Source: Rhodocytophaga aerolata (GTDB lineage Bacteria > Bacteroidota > Bacteroidia > Cytophagales > 172606-1). From it: 64,000 nt of DNA. The position numbers and the translations under genes are program-made. Positions 15,999-23,375 of the stretch are shown here, piece after piece. Position 1 is the stretch's first letter, and the number at the start of each line of letters is the position of its first letter. The DNA lies in NCBI RefSeq assembly GCF_030503435.1, contig NZ_JAUKPO010000005.1, positions 124,001-188,000 on the forward strand, given 5' to 3'. The notes under the pieces are model-generated. The model was not told the origin of the DNA and did no database searches. It saw nothing but the letters and a program-made list of their open reading frames with translations.

Positions 15999-18332
15999 AT
16001 GACCCGTAGATTAACTATAACTATATCGGCTTACAAAACAGCTTTCTTCCATGTGAGTGTAAGCATACTACTGCTCCTGTTGCAGCATGTGGGTATGGCA
16101 GCTACACCAGATGTCGTGTTAAAAGCCGGATTAATTATCAAAAAATCTGCTACCATAAAGCCAGGTATCTATAAACTACCAGCCACCGGTAAAGACACTC
16201 AGGTAATCACCATAGAAGGGAATGATATAGTCATTGATTTTCAGGGGGCTATATTGCAGGGCTCGGTAAAACCGCAGTATCCGGACCAGTTTATAGGTGT
16301 TGGGCTCCTGGTAAAAGGGCATAATGTCACCATAAAAAATGTAATTATTAAAGGCTATAAAATAGGCCTGCTCGCCCGAGACTGCGAAGATTTGCATATT
16401 ACTAAAAGTGATTTCAGCTATAACTACAAACAACGCCTCTACAGCACATTGGACCGGCAAAATGTTTCTGACCGGATGAGTTATTATGCCAATGAACAAG
16501 ATGAATGGCTTCGCCATGGCGCCGGTATCTACCTCAAAAACTGCCAATTTGCTGAGGTAGATCACTGTACTGTTAGTGGCGGCCAGAATGGGCTGATGCT
16601 GACAGGTTGCAACAGTGGCACATTCTGGAATAATACCTTCTCTTATTTGTCAGGTATTGGAATGGGAATTTACCGCAGTAGCCAGAACAAAATTATGCAT
16701 AACAGGCTAGACTGGTGTGTGCAGGACTACAACCATGGTATTTCTCAGCAGGGACAAGAGTCGGCAGGTTTACTGGTGTATGAGCAGAGTTCAGAGAATA
16801 TTATTGCCTACAACTCAGCTACGCACTCTGGTAATGGGTTGTTCCTCTGGGCTGGTCAGTATAGTATGGATACCGGGGAAGGTGGCTGTAATGATAATCT
16901 CATATACGGCAACGATTTTTCTCATGCACTTGCCAATGGTATCGAAATGACTTTCAGCCGCAATAAAGTAATCAAAAACCGGCTGGCAGAATGTACACAG
17001 GGTATCTGGGGTGGCTATAGCTTTGAATCACTTATTTTGGGAAACCGTTTTTCCAGAAATAAAAATGCCATTGCCCTAGAACACGGACAAGAAAACTCGA
17101 TCTTATACAATTCTTTTGAAGAAGATACTACCGGTATCAGGCTTTGGAGTAACAAAACACAACCTGCCGATTGGACATATGCACAGAAACGGAATACAGA
17201 AAGCCGGGAGTACATCATTGGCAATAATATATTTACGCAAACAGCAGTTCCTCTGCAACTGGCGGCTTCTCATCAGTTGTTTATTGAGCAAAATACCTTT
17301 TCTGAATTTACTTCCCTACAACTAGATACTTCACTCACAGGCGTTTCTTTTGTACAGAACAACTTGCTCCTTTTTAATCCGGCTATCCTGCTGAAATCTC
17401 CGCTGGAAAAACCATGTAAAAATGGAAGTAATTACCTGGCGAATACAACCAGCAAACTCAAAAGTGCTCCTACCCTTTTCTCGGATTCTACGGCCATAGA
17501 AATTCTGGAAAATATGCTAAAAGAAGAAGCACCAGATAGTATAGAAGGTGGCCAAAACCCAATAGTGCCAGTAAATCATGCTAAAGGAAGAAAATATATC
17601 CTGGTAGATGAGTGGGGACCGTATGACTTTAAGTCGCCGGTACTATGGCCGCGGAAAAGAGGACCAAATGGCACCTGGGAGTTTGAATTACTGGGGCCTG
17701 CAGGCAAATGGAAGGTAAAAAAACAAAAAGGCATTCAACTGGCTACTGGTTCTGGCAGCGTACCCGGCTACGTGATAGCCACAAGCCCAGGCGACTCGTT
17801 AACAGATATAGAAATTGAGCTGGAATATACAGGGGCTGCTATCATAACTCCATTTGGAGAAAGTATACCTGCCGGAAAACCCTACACAATCTGTTACCGC
17901 AATTTTCAAACACCTGTACAATGGACGGTAAAATACTTTACGTACAATAAGCAAACTAACCCGCAAACCGCCTACTCAGCCTTTCAGAAACTACTGGCTA
18001 CGGGTACTCCCTTCTATACACAAAAATGTAGTACGCTTGCTTTTGATTCCGGAATAAAGATGCCGAAAGATTCTGTAGCTACATTGGCAGAAGGCACCTT
18101 TACCATTCCCAAAGGAAATTACCAGATACAGGTAACCAGCAACGATGGCGTGCGCATATGGCTGGATGGAAAGCTGCTAATTGACCATTGGCAGGCCCAT
18201 GAACCGGGTTATAAAACCGCAAAAGTACCAATGGGAGGAACGCACAAACTAAAAGTAGAACACTATCAAGTAAGCGGATATTCTCCTTTAGTAGTAGGCA
18301 TAAAGCCAGAAGAAGACATTGCTCTGAAATAG
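15999..18332 (+). CDS. Secreted parallel beta-helix protein with C-terminal PA14-like domain
   Basis: A 777-residue exported protein. A signal peptide (hydrophobic run VSILLLLLQHVGMAA) is followed by a right-handed parallel beta-helix over about residues 60-460, with PbH1-type coils rich in N-x-I and G-N-x-F turns (KSDFSYN, NCQFAEVDHCTVSGG, GNRFSRNKNAIALEHG), as in NosD and pectate-lyase-like proteins. An unfamiliar beta-rich region follows, then a PA14-like module from about residue 700 (GVRIWLDGKLLIDHWQAHEPG), which usually binds glycans. No T9SS sorting domain is present, so it probably stays periplasmic or exits otherwise. A carbohydrate-binding or polysaccharide-cleaving role is inference. 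Confidence 0.75.
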   Translation: MTRRLTITISAYKTAFFHVSVSILLLLLQHVGMAATPDVVLKAGLIIKKSATIKPGIYKLPATGKDTQVITIEGNDIVIDFQGAILQGSVKPQYPDQFIGVGLLVKGHNVTIKNVIIKGYKIGLLARDCEDLHITKSDFSYNYKQRLYSTLDRQNVSDRMSYYANEQDEWLRHGAGIYLKNCQFAEVDHCTVSGGQNGLMLTGCNSGTFWNNTFSYLSGIGMGIYRSSQNKIMHNRLDWCVQDYNHGISQQGQESAGLLVYEQSSENIIAYNSATHSGNGLFLWAGQYSMDTGEGGCNDNLIYGNDFSHALANGIEMTFSRNKVIKNRLAECTQGIWGGYSFESLILGNRFSRNKNAIALEHGQENSILYNSFEEDTTGIRLWSNKTQPADWTYAQKRNTESREYIIGNNIFTQTAVPLQLAASHQLFIEQNTFSEFTSLQLDTSLTGVSFVQNNLLLFNPAILLKSPLEKPCKNGSNYLANTTSKLKSAPTLFSDSTAIEILENMLKEEAPDSIEGGQNPIVPVNHAKGRKYILVDEWGPYDFKSPVLWPRKRGPNGTWEFELLGPAGKWKVKKQKGIQLATGSGSVPGYVIATSPGDSLTDIEIELEYTGAAIITPFGESIPAGKPYTICYRNFQTPVQWTVKYFTYNKQTNPQTAYSAFQKLLATGTPFYTQKCSTLAFDSGIKMPKDSVATLAEGTFTIPKGNYQIQVTSNDGVRIWLDGKLLIDHWQAHEPGYKTAKVPMGGTHKLKVEHYQVSGYSPLVVGIKPEEDIALK

Positions 18333-18429
18333 TCGTACGTTAAAGGGCTTACAAATACTCTTTTTTCTGATAAAAAATATCCATGTACTTTGGTTAGATT
18401 GCGTTTTATTGAAGAATAACCAATAAACC

Positions 18430-20142
18430 ATGATTGCAAAGGAAATTCAGCGGGATCAGCTGTGGCAAGCCATTCATTCGTATACGATACACCGGCCTTC
18501 CCAGCTGATACGCCTGTATTACAAGTGTAAAGATGAATCCTTTGAAAGCCTTCCGCTGGTTTTTGAGCAGAATGAACACCGCTTGCCCCGTCTCTTACTT
18601 GACGAAAAGGCCCTCCGCAAAGCCAGAACTTTACCTGAACCTTTTAAACGGGAGTTTGCCAGAACAGCAGCCAAAAGCCATTTTATTTCCTTAGGTCTTG
18701 CATGCAGCAAATACTTCGGCCCCCTGTGCCGGCCAGGACGGGCAAACCAAACATACAATCCCTATAATGAACTGCATTTCAAGCTAGACGAAATAAAACC
18801 TATTTTCCAGGATATTGACACCCAGTTTTATTACGGAAAATACATCCGTTTTGAAAATTTAGCTAGCTTATATTTCAGCAAAACCCCTGATACTGATTTA
18901 TTGGTGGTTGCCGAAGAAGAACCGGCATATACACCTGCCACGCATTATCCACTCAATTTTATCCTGTATGGTCCGCCCGGTACTGGCAAAACTTATTATT
19001 CTGTAAACTATGCGGTAGCCATTATTGAGGGGAAAACCATGGAGCAACTAGAAGCAGAAGACCGCTCTGAAGTAAGAAAACGGTATGAAACCTATTGTGA
19101 AAACGGACAAATTGAGTTTATCACCTTTCATCAGAGCTATGCCTATGAGGAGTTTGTACAAGGCTTGCGCCCAGATGCGAACCGTAATACTGATAACCTT
19201 CATTTCAGATTGGCCGATGGCCTTTTCAAGAAAATTGCCGACCGGGCTAAAGCCAACTTTATTGCTTATCAACAGAACAAGGCTCAGCCCAACATGCCGC
19301 TGGAACTATTGCTGGACCGCCTCCTGGTAGACCGCATGAACCGGGAAACTGAAGAAATTGAACTTCCTATGATAGATGCCAATCAAGGTCAGTTTAAATC
19401 AATGATTATTTATGAAGTTGGTGACACGTATCTAAAATATAAACGCCGCTCTCTACGCGATACGGTAAAAGATGAAGAACGCGTGTTATACATGCATAAG
19501 CTTAAAGAGAACTATTACGGGCAGGAAATCCGGGATGCCATTAACAAACAATATTACGAAACAGTAGTAGCTGCCATTAGAAAATTTGAGCAACAGATAA
19601 AATCAGCCGGAGACAACAAGCAACTAAAGAGGTATATCCTGATTATTGATGAAATCAACCGGGCAAATATATCCAGAGTTTTCGGTGAATTAATTACTTT
19701 ACTGGAAGAAGATAAACGTTATGGCCGGGAAAATGGACTTACAGCTACTTTGCCTTCCGGTGAAAGCTTTAGTGTTCCCTCTAATTTATATATTATTGGC
19801 ACCATGAACACCGCCGATAAATCCATAGCACTGCTCGATATAGCTTTACGCAGACGGTTTGAATTTATTGGTATGTACCCCTGTTATGACCTTATCCCGG
19901 AAGTAGCTCCTGTATTGCAAGCAATGAATGAGAAAATCTGGGATAAAAAAGGAGCGGATTTTTTGATTGGCCATTCGTTTTTTATAGGCAAACAGGTAGA
20001 GGATTTACCACAGATTTTTAACCGTAAAATTATTCCGCTGCTTCATGAATATTTCAATAACCGTACAGACCAGGTAAAAGAAGTGCTACGGGCTACCGGA
20101 CTCACAACTGCTGAAGAAAACTACCAGATTGTCGTGAAATAA
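18430..20142 (+). CDS. McrB-type AAA+ NTPase without adjacent McrC
   Basis: A 570-residue protein with the McrB-family motor domain: Walker A GPPGTGKT (181-188), Walker B and following IIDEINRANIS (about 403-413), the MNTADKS box (from 459) that marks the GTP-using McrB clade, the arginine-finger-like RRRFEF and a C-terminal IIPLLHEYF segment. The first ~175 residues are a domain I do not recognise (not an evident EVE or nuclease domain). In McrBC systems McrB drives the McrC nuclease to cut modified DNA; here the next gene, 70 bp on, is a small barrel protein and no mcrC lies nearby. It is therefore either an orphan or has another role. Confidence 0.85.
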   Translation: MIAKEIQRDQLWQAIHSYTIHRPSQLIRLYYKCKDESFESLPLVFEQNEHRLPRLLLDEKALRKARTLPEPFKREFARTAAKSHFISLGLACSKYFGPLCRPGRANQTYNPYNELHFKLDEIKPIFQDIDTQFYYGKYIRFENLASLYFSKTPDTDLLVVAEEEPAYTPATHYPLNFILYGPPGTGKTYYSVNYAVAIIEGKTMEQLEAEDRSEVRKRYETYCENGQIEFITFHQSYAYEEFVQGLRPDANRNTDNLHFRLADGLFKKIADRAKANFIAYQQNKAQPNMPLELLLDRLLVDRMNRETEEIELPMIDANQGQFKSMIIYEVGDTYLKYKRRSLRDTVKDEERVLYMHKLKENYYGQEIRDAINKQYYETVVAAIRKFEQQIKSAGDNKQLKRYILIIDEINRANISRVFGELITLLEEDKRYGRENGLTATLPSGESFSVPSNLYIIGTMNTADKSIALLDIALRRRFEFIGMYPCYDLIPEVAPVLQAMNEKIWDKKGADFLIGHSFFIGKQVEDLPQIFNRKIIPLLHEYFNNRTDQVKEVLRATGLTTAEENYQIVVK

Positions 20143-20212
20143 CCTCCTTCCATAACTCCGGCCATTCCCTTTACGTACATAGCTAAATTTTCCATATTAA
20201 TGACGATTAGCT

Positions 20213-20854
20213 ATGAAAGTGAAAAGTTTAATTCTATTTTTTTGTCTGCTTCCATCCATAGGAGTTTTTGCACAAAGTTCAACCCCGGTAAATATTGGTA
20301 TAAAAGTAGGGGCCAATTATTCAACCCTTATCCGGCAAGACAGAAACCTATCTGCCGATTACCGCCTGGGATATGTTGGTGGAGTGTTTGCCCGGTTTAA
20401 TGTAAACAACCTATATATACAGCCTGAAGTAGTACTCTCTTCCAAAAATACCCGTATCCGGACATCTGCCACTTCTGATTATTCAGACCCTTCAAATCCG
20501 GTTCGCACAAGTACCACCGTGCAACTTAACAGCGTAGATATCCCATTGTTAGTAGGCGTAAAGGTAATAGAAACCGACCAGTTCAACTTACGGCTGATGG
20601 CTGGGCCGCTTGCCTCCCTTGTATTTGATTCCAGAGGGTTGGAAGGCTTGGTTTCTTCAGAAACACCAGTAAAAGACGCTTATAACCGATCTATATGGGG
20701 ATATCAGGCCGGCATCGGGGCAGATTTAGGTAGTATTACGTTAGATGCCGTATACGAAAGCAGCTTCAATGAAGCCTACGATTTGAGCCGTTACAACCTG
20801 GGTAAACCTAAAAACGGATTATTTATGTTTACCGTAGGCTTTAAGTTCTTATAA
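20213..20854 (+). CDS. Outer-membrane beta-barrel protein (porin family)
   Basis: A 213-residue exported barrel protein: signal peptide MKVKSLILFFCLLPSIGVFAQ, then the typical IGIKVGANYSTL first strand, FNVNNLYIQPEVVLSS, VDIPLLVGVKVI and a last strand FMFTVGFKFL. This is the PorT-like/OMP_b-brl_2 family common in Bacteroidota, members of which have no general assigned function. It starts 70 bp after the McrB-like gene on the same strand. Nothing in the sequence shows that the two are functionally linked. A strong terminator follows. Confidence 0.82.
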   Translation: MKVKSLILFFCLLPSIGVFAQSSTPVNIGIKVGANYSTLIRQDRNLSADYRLGYVGGVFARFNVNNLYIQPEVVLSSKNTRIRTSATSDYSDPSNPVRTSTTVQLNSVDIPLLVGVKVIETDQFNLRLMAGPLASLVFDSRGLEGLVSSETPVKDAYNRSIWGYQAGIGADLGSITLDAVYESSFNEAYDLSRYNLGKPKNGLFMFTVGFKFL

Positions 20855-20863
20855 GTTCTGTCG

Positions 20864-20909
20864 TATATCCACTCCCATAGTAGCTGGCGCTTCTATGGGA
20901 GTGGATATA
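20864..20909. terminator. Long perfect hairpin between convergent genes
   Basis: A 17-bp perfect inverted repeat (TATATCCACTCCCATAG, loop of 12, and its complement) lies between the porin-like gene and the convergent thioesterase gene. T tracts are weak, but position and strength suggest a bidirectional terminator. Confidence 0.65.
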
Positions 20910-20914
20910 TAACT

Positions 20915-21445
20915 TTATTGTTGTTTCTCTATGTCAAAAATAGCTTTTAGCTCATTGGCATCATGAGGTTTCATACGGCCGGCAAGTATTAGACGCAATT
21001 GCCGCCGGCGCAATGCACTGGCAAACAGGTCTTTTTCTGCCTCTGTTTCTGGTACAGCCTCAGGTACTCGGGCAGGCTTACCGTTTTTATCCATAGCTAC
21101 AAATGTAAAAAATGCTTTGTTGCTTAAATACCGCACCCCGGCAGGAATATCCTCTCCCCATACTTCTATAGCTACTTCCATAGAGGTGTTAAATGAACGG
21201 GTTACATGTGCCTGTAACGTCACTACATTGCCTAGCTTAATGGGTTGAGAGAAAGATACATTATCTACAGAAGCTGTTACAACAATGTGGTTAGAAAACT
21301 TTTGTGCGGCAATAGCAGATACAATATCCATCCAGTGCATCATCTTTCCTCCCATTAAGTTATTAAGTGTATTGGTATCATTGGGTAGCACTAGTTCAGT
21401 CATCGTGGTTAATGACTCCTTTACAAGTTTTTGGGGAAGTGTCAT
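20915..21445 (-). CDS. Acyl-CoA thioesterase (hotdog fold)
   Basis: A 176-residue cytoplasmic hotdog-fold acyl-CoA thioesterase of the YciA/BACH group, which hydrolyses acyl-CoA to fatty acid and CoA. The key segment NTLNNLMGGKMMHWMDIVSA contains the catalytic aspartate, followed by VVTASVDNVSFSQPIKLGNVV and the EVWGEDIPAGVRYLSNKAFFTFVA strands. It has an extended C-terminal tail, common in Bacteroidota members. The chain length of the substrate cannot be read. It is a single-gene unit between two terminators (20864-20909 and 21512-21544). Confidence 0.9.
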   Translation of the reverse strand: MTLPQKLVKESLTTMTELVLPNDTNTLNNLMGGKMMHWMDIVSAIAAQKFSNHIVVTASVDNVSFSQPIKLGNVVTLQAHVTRSFNTSMEVAIEVWGEDIPAGVRYLSNKAFFTFVAMDKNGKPARVPEAVPETEAEKDLFASALRRRQLRLILAGRMKPHDANELKAIFDIEKQQ

Positions 21446-21511
21446 TCGTACTTACTTTTAACAGCTATTGAGTTGATTATACAATTTATATTTAGTACAA
21501 CAGGCTTTGCT

Positions 21512-21544
21512 AAAAAAAAAGCAACCTGTTTTTACAAGTTGCTT
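21512..21544 (-). terminator. Intrinsic terminator for the PorG-like gene
   Basis: An 11-bp stem with one mismatch (AAGCAACCTGT with ACAAGTTGCTT) and a TTTT loop; the minus strand continues into nine T residues. It lies 24 bp past the stop codon of the gene at 21568. Confidence 0.8.
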
Positions 21545-21567
21545 CACTAGTCAAAGGTTATACAACG

Positions 21568-22512
21568 TTATCTTCTTTTTCGTTTAACCGGATTAAAGCC
21601 ACTTTTTTTGATACCTCCAAACCGGGGTTTTCTGGTTTTGCCCCAAACATTGGTTTTAGGCCGGATTACCGGGTTAATAGTATACTCTAATTTAAACCCT
21701 ACATTTACATATCCATCGTTCTGCTTCGGATCTCCCCGCTTGTGGCCTTCGGCCCAGGTTTTACCATCAACCGTATTCCATGGCCTTACCCCTACTTCAT
21801 GTGAGCGGTCGGCCAAGGCGGCTGCAACTGGAGATAAAGTAGAGTTATTAACAAAATTAGTACTTACATCATCAATATAATCAGTAAATGCCCAGCGATA
21901 GCCTACTTCTACGCTAAAGTCCAGCCAAGGGCTTACTTTAAACGTAACACCACCACCATAAGGTATTACAGGCTGTATGCGGGCATATTCTACCCCTTCT
22001 GTTTTAAGCGGCCGCAGGCTGTACCACTGGCCATCCAGCTCTGCTCTGGGATTGGTATAAATCAGACCTAACCCTGCAAATACGTATGGCCGTATAAACT
22101 GGCGCTGGCTATAAAATTTAGTATATTGAAAAATGTCGAATACGGCTGCACCTGAGAGTTCCATGTTGCCAGACCGGAATGAAAGATTTCTGCGGGCATT
22201 TTTCCCATCTACATCGCTGCCATATAACCTGAAATAAGCAAGTTCGCCTCGTAGGCTAAACTTTCCTGTAAATCTGTAATTGAAGCCAACACTCGCCATT
22301 GGCCTTGCACGTAAGCAGTCGCCGGATTCGCAAAGGTCGCCGAAATAGGTAGAAGTACCACTCCCTACATAGGCCCGCATAATCCCATAGTTACTTTGGC
22401 CACGGTAAAATCTGGAATTACGTAATGGCCCCCGTTGTGCCATCAGTGAAACGGGTAGTAATAAGCTCACCAAAACAAGTACACAAATGTATTGGAGTTT
22501 ATGTGCTATCAT
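21568..22512 (-). CDS. DUF6089/PorG-like outer-membrane barrel protein
   Basis: A 314-residue barrel protein with signal peptide (hydrophobic LQYICVLVLVSLLLPVSLMAQ). Conserved features are GSGTSTYFGDLCES, RPMASVGFNYRFTGKFSLRGEL, RRNLSFRSGNMELSG and a C-terminal basic tail (GKTRKPRF, PVKRKRR). The NLSFRS block is typical of the DUF6089 family, which includes the T9SS component PorG, but family members exist in several copies per genome and this one has an unusual basic C-terminus, so I do not assign porG. I chose the start at 22512 rather than 22542, because the upstream ATG overlaps a -7 element. Confidence 0.72.
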   Translation of the reverse strand: MIAHKLQYICVLVLVSLLLPVSLMAQRGPLRNSRFYRGQSNYGIMRAYVGSGTSTYFGDLCESGDCLRARPMASVGFNYRFTGKFSLRGELAYFRLYGSDVDGKNARRNLSFRSGNMELSGAAVFDIFQYTKFYSQRQFIRPYVFAGLGLIYTNPRAELDGQWYSLRPLKTEGVEYARIQPVIPYGGGVTFKVSPWLDFSVEVGYRWAFTDYIDDVSTNFVNNSTLSPVAAALADRSHEVGVRPWNTVDGKTWAEGHKRGDPKQNDGYVNVGFKLEYTINPVIRPKTNVWGKTRKPRFGGIKKSGFNPVKRKRR

Positions 22513-22539
22513 ATAGTAAGGGTTATTCGGCAACGTACA

Positions 22540-22547
22540 CAAAAATA
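22540..22547 (-). promoter_or_regulatory. Candidate -7 element deciding the start of the PorG-like gene
   Basis: TATTTTTG on the minus strand. A transcript starting about 6 nt downstream would exclude the ATG at 22542 and give a leader of roughly 20 nt to the ATG at 22512. Confidence 0.4.
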
Positions 22548-22573
22548 ATAGAATAAGTAAATGAAAGCAATAT

Positions 22574-23224
22574 TTATTTCCAGCCGTGTTTCCCTAATAA
22601 TGGCACAAAGCTAAACATTTGAAACGATTCTTTACTGATTTTGTTATCATCCAGCTTATTGATACGCAGCATTTGTTGTTTTTCATTGTCGCCCACCGGA
22701 ATAACCAGTGAACCGCCTACAGCCAATTGATCCACTAATGTTTTGGGCACAGCCGGGGCTCCTGCGGTAACAATTATTTTATCGAATGGCGCATACACCG
22801 GCAACCCCAGAGAGCCATCGCCACAATACATCCGGATATTGTACCCCATCTGGGTGAGTAGTTGAGAAGCCCGGGTATATAAATTTCTATTATATTCTAC
22901 AGTATATAATTTTACACCCAGTTCAGCCAGAATAGCAGCCTGGTAACCTGACCCTGTACCTATCTCCAGCACCTTCTGCCCGGATTTCGGAGCTAGTAAT
23001 TGAGTCTGAAAGGCTACTGTATATGGCTGGGAAATAGTTTGTCCTTCGCCTATCGGAAAAGCTTTGTCCTGATAGGAATGTTCTAAAAAGGCTTTTTCAA
23101 AGAAAAAATGCCTGGGAACTTTTTCAATCGCCCGCAGTACATCCGGATTTTTTATACCTTTATCTACCAGTGTACTTACCAGCAGTTTCCGCATGCCTTT
23201 ATGCCTGTAAGTATCGTCTAACAT
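22574..23224 (-). CDS. pcm: Protein-L-isoaspartate O-methyltransferase
   Basis: A 216-residue S-adenosylmethionine-dependent methyltransferase that repairs isoaspartyl residues in aged proteins. Diagnostic motifs are VPRHFFFEKAF, GEGQTISQPYTVAFQTQLL, the SAM-binding loop VLEIGTGSGYQAAILAELG and the acidic end of the next strand in LYTVEYN. The start at 23224 gives the usual N-terminus MLDDTYRHKGMRKLLV; an extension to 23251 is possible. It lies 62 bp upstream of the PorG-like gene on the same strand and about 150 bp downstream of the PspC gene, with a hairpin between them. Confidence 0.94.
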   Translation of the reverse strand: MLDDTYRHKGMRKLLVSTLVDKGIKNPDVLRAIEKVPRHFFFEKAFLEHSYQDKAFPIGEGQTISQPYTVAFQTQLLAPKSGQKVLEIGTGSGYQAAILAELGVKLYTVEYNRNLYTRASQLLTQMGYNIRMYCGDGSLGLPVYAPFDKIIVTAGAPAVPKTLVDQLAVGGSLVIPVGDNEKQQMLRINKLDDNKISKESFQMFSFVPLLGKHGWK

Positions 23225-23293
23225 GACTGTCTGATTATGAGAAATATGCACCCCAGCTGCCGTGTTGTAGCTTTATAGCCTAAAAATAGCAAA

Positions 23294-23317
23294 CCCTCCA
23301 GAAGTGAATCTGAAGGG
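23294..23317 (-). terminator. Possible terminator after the PspC gene
   Basis: CCCTCCAGA and TCTGAAGGG form a nine-base stem with one mismatch, followed on the minus strand by TTTGCTATTTTTA. Two TAnnTTTG-like strings (23318-23325 and 23326-23333) lie directly before it and could instead start the pcm transcript, which would put the hairpin in its leader. Confidence 0.4.
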
Positions 23318-23375
23318 CAAAAATACAAATTTATTGGTCAGTATGACAGCAATCGGCCAACAAAAAGAATAGAAC

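Noticed and set aside
18430-20854. McrB-like gene plus porin as a new defence system
   Set aside because: No nuclease or methylase lies nearby and the porin belongs to a very common family, so a two-gene system is not supported by this window alone.
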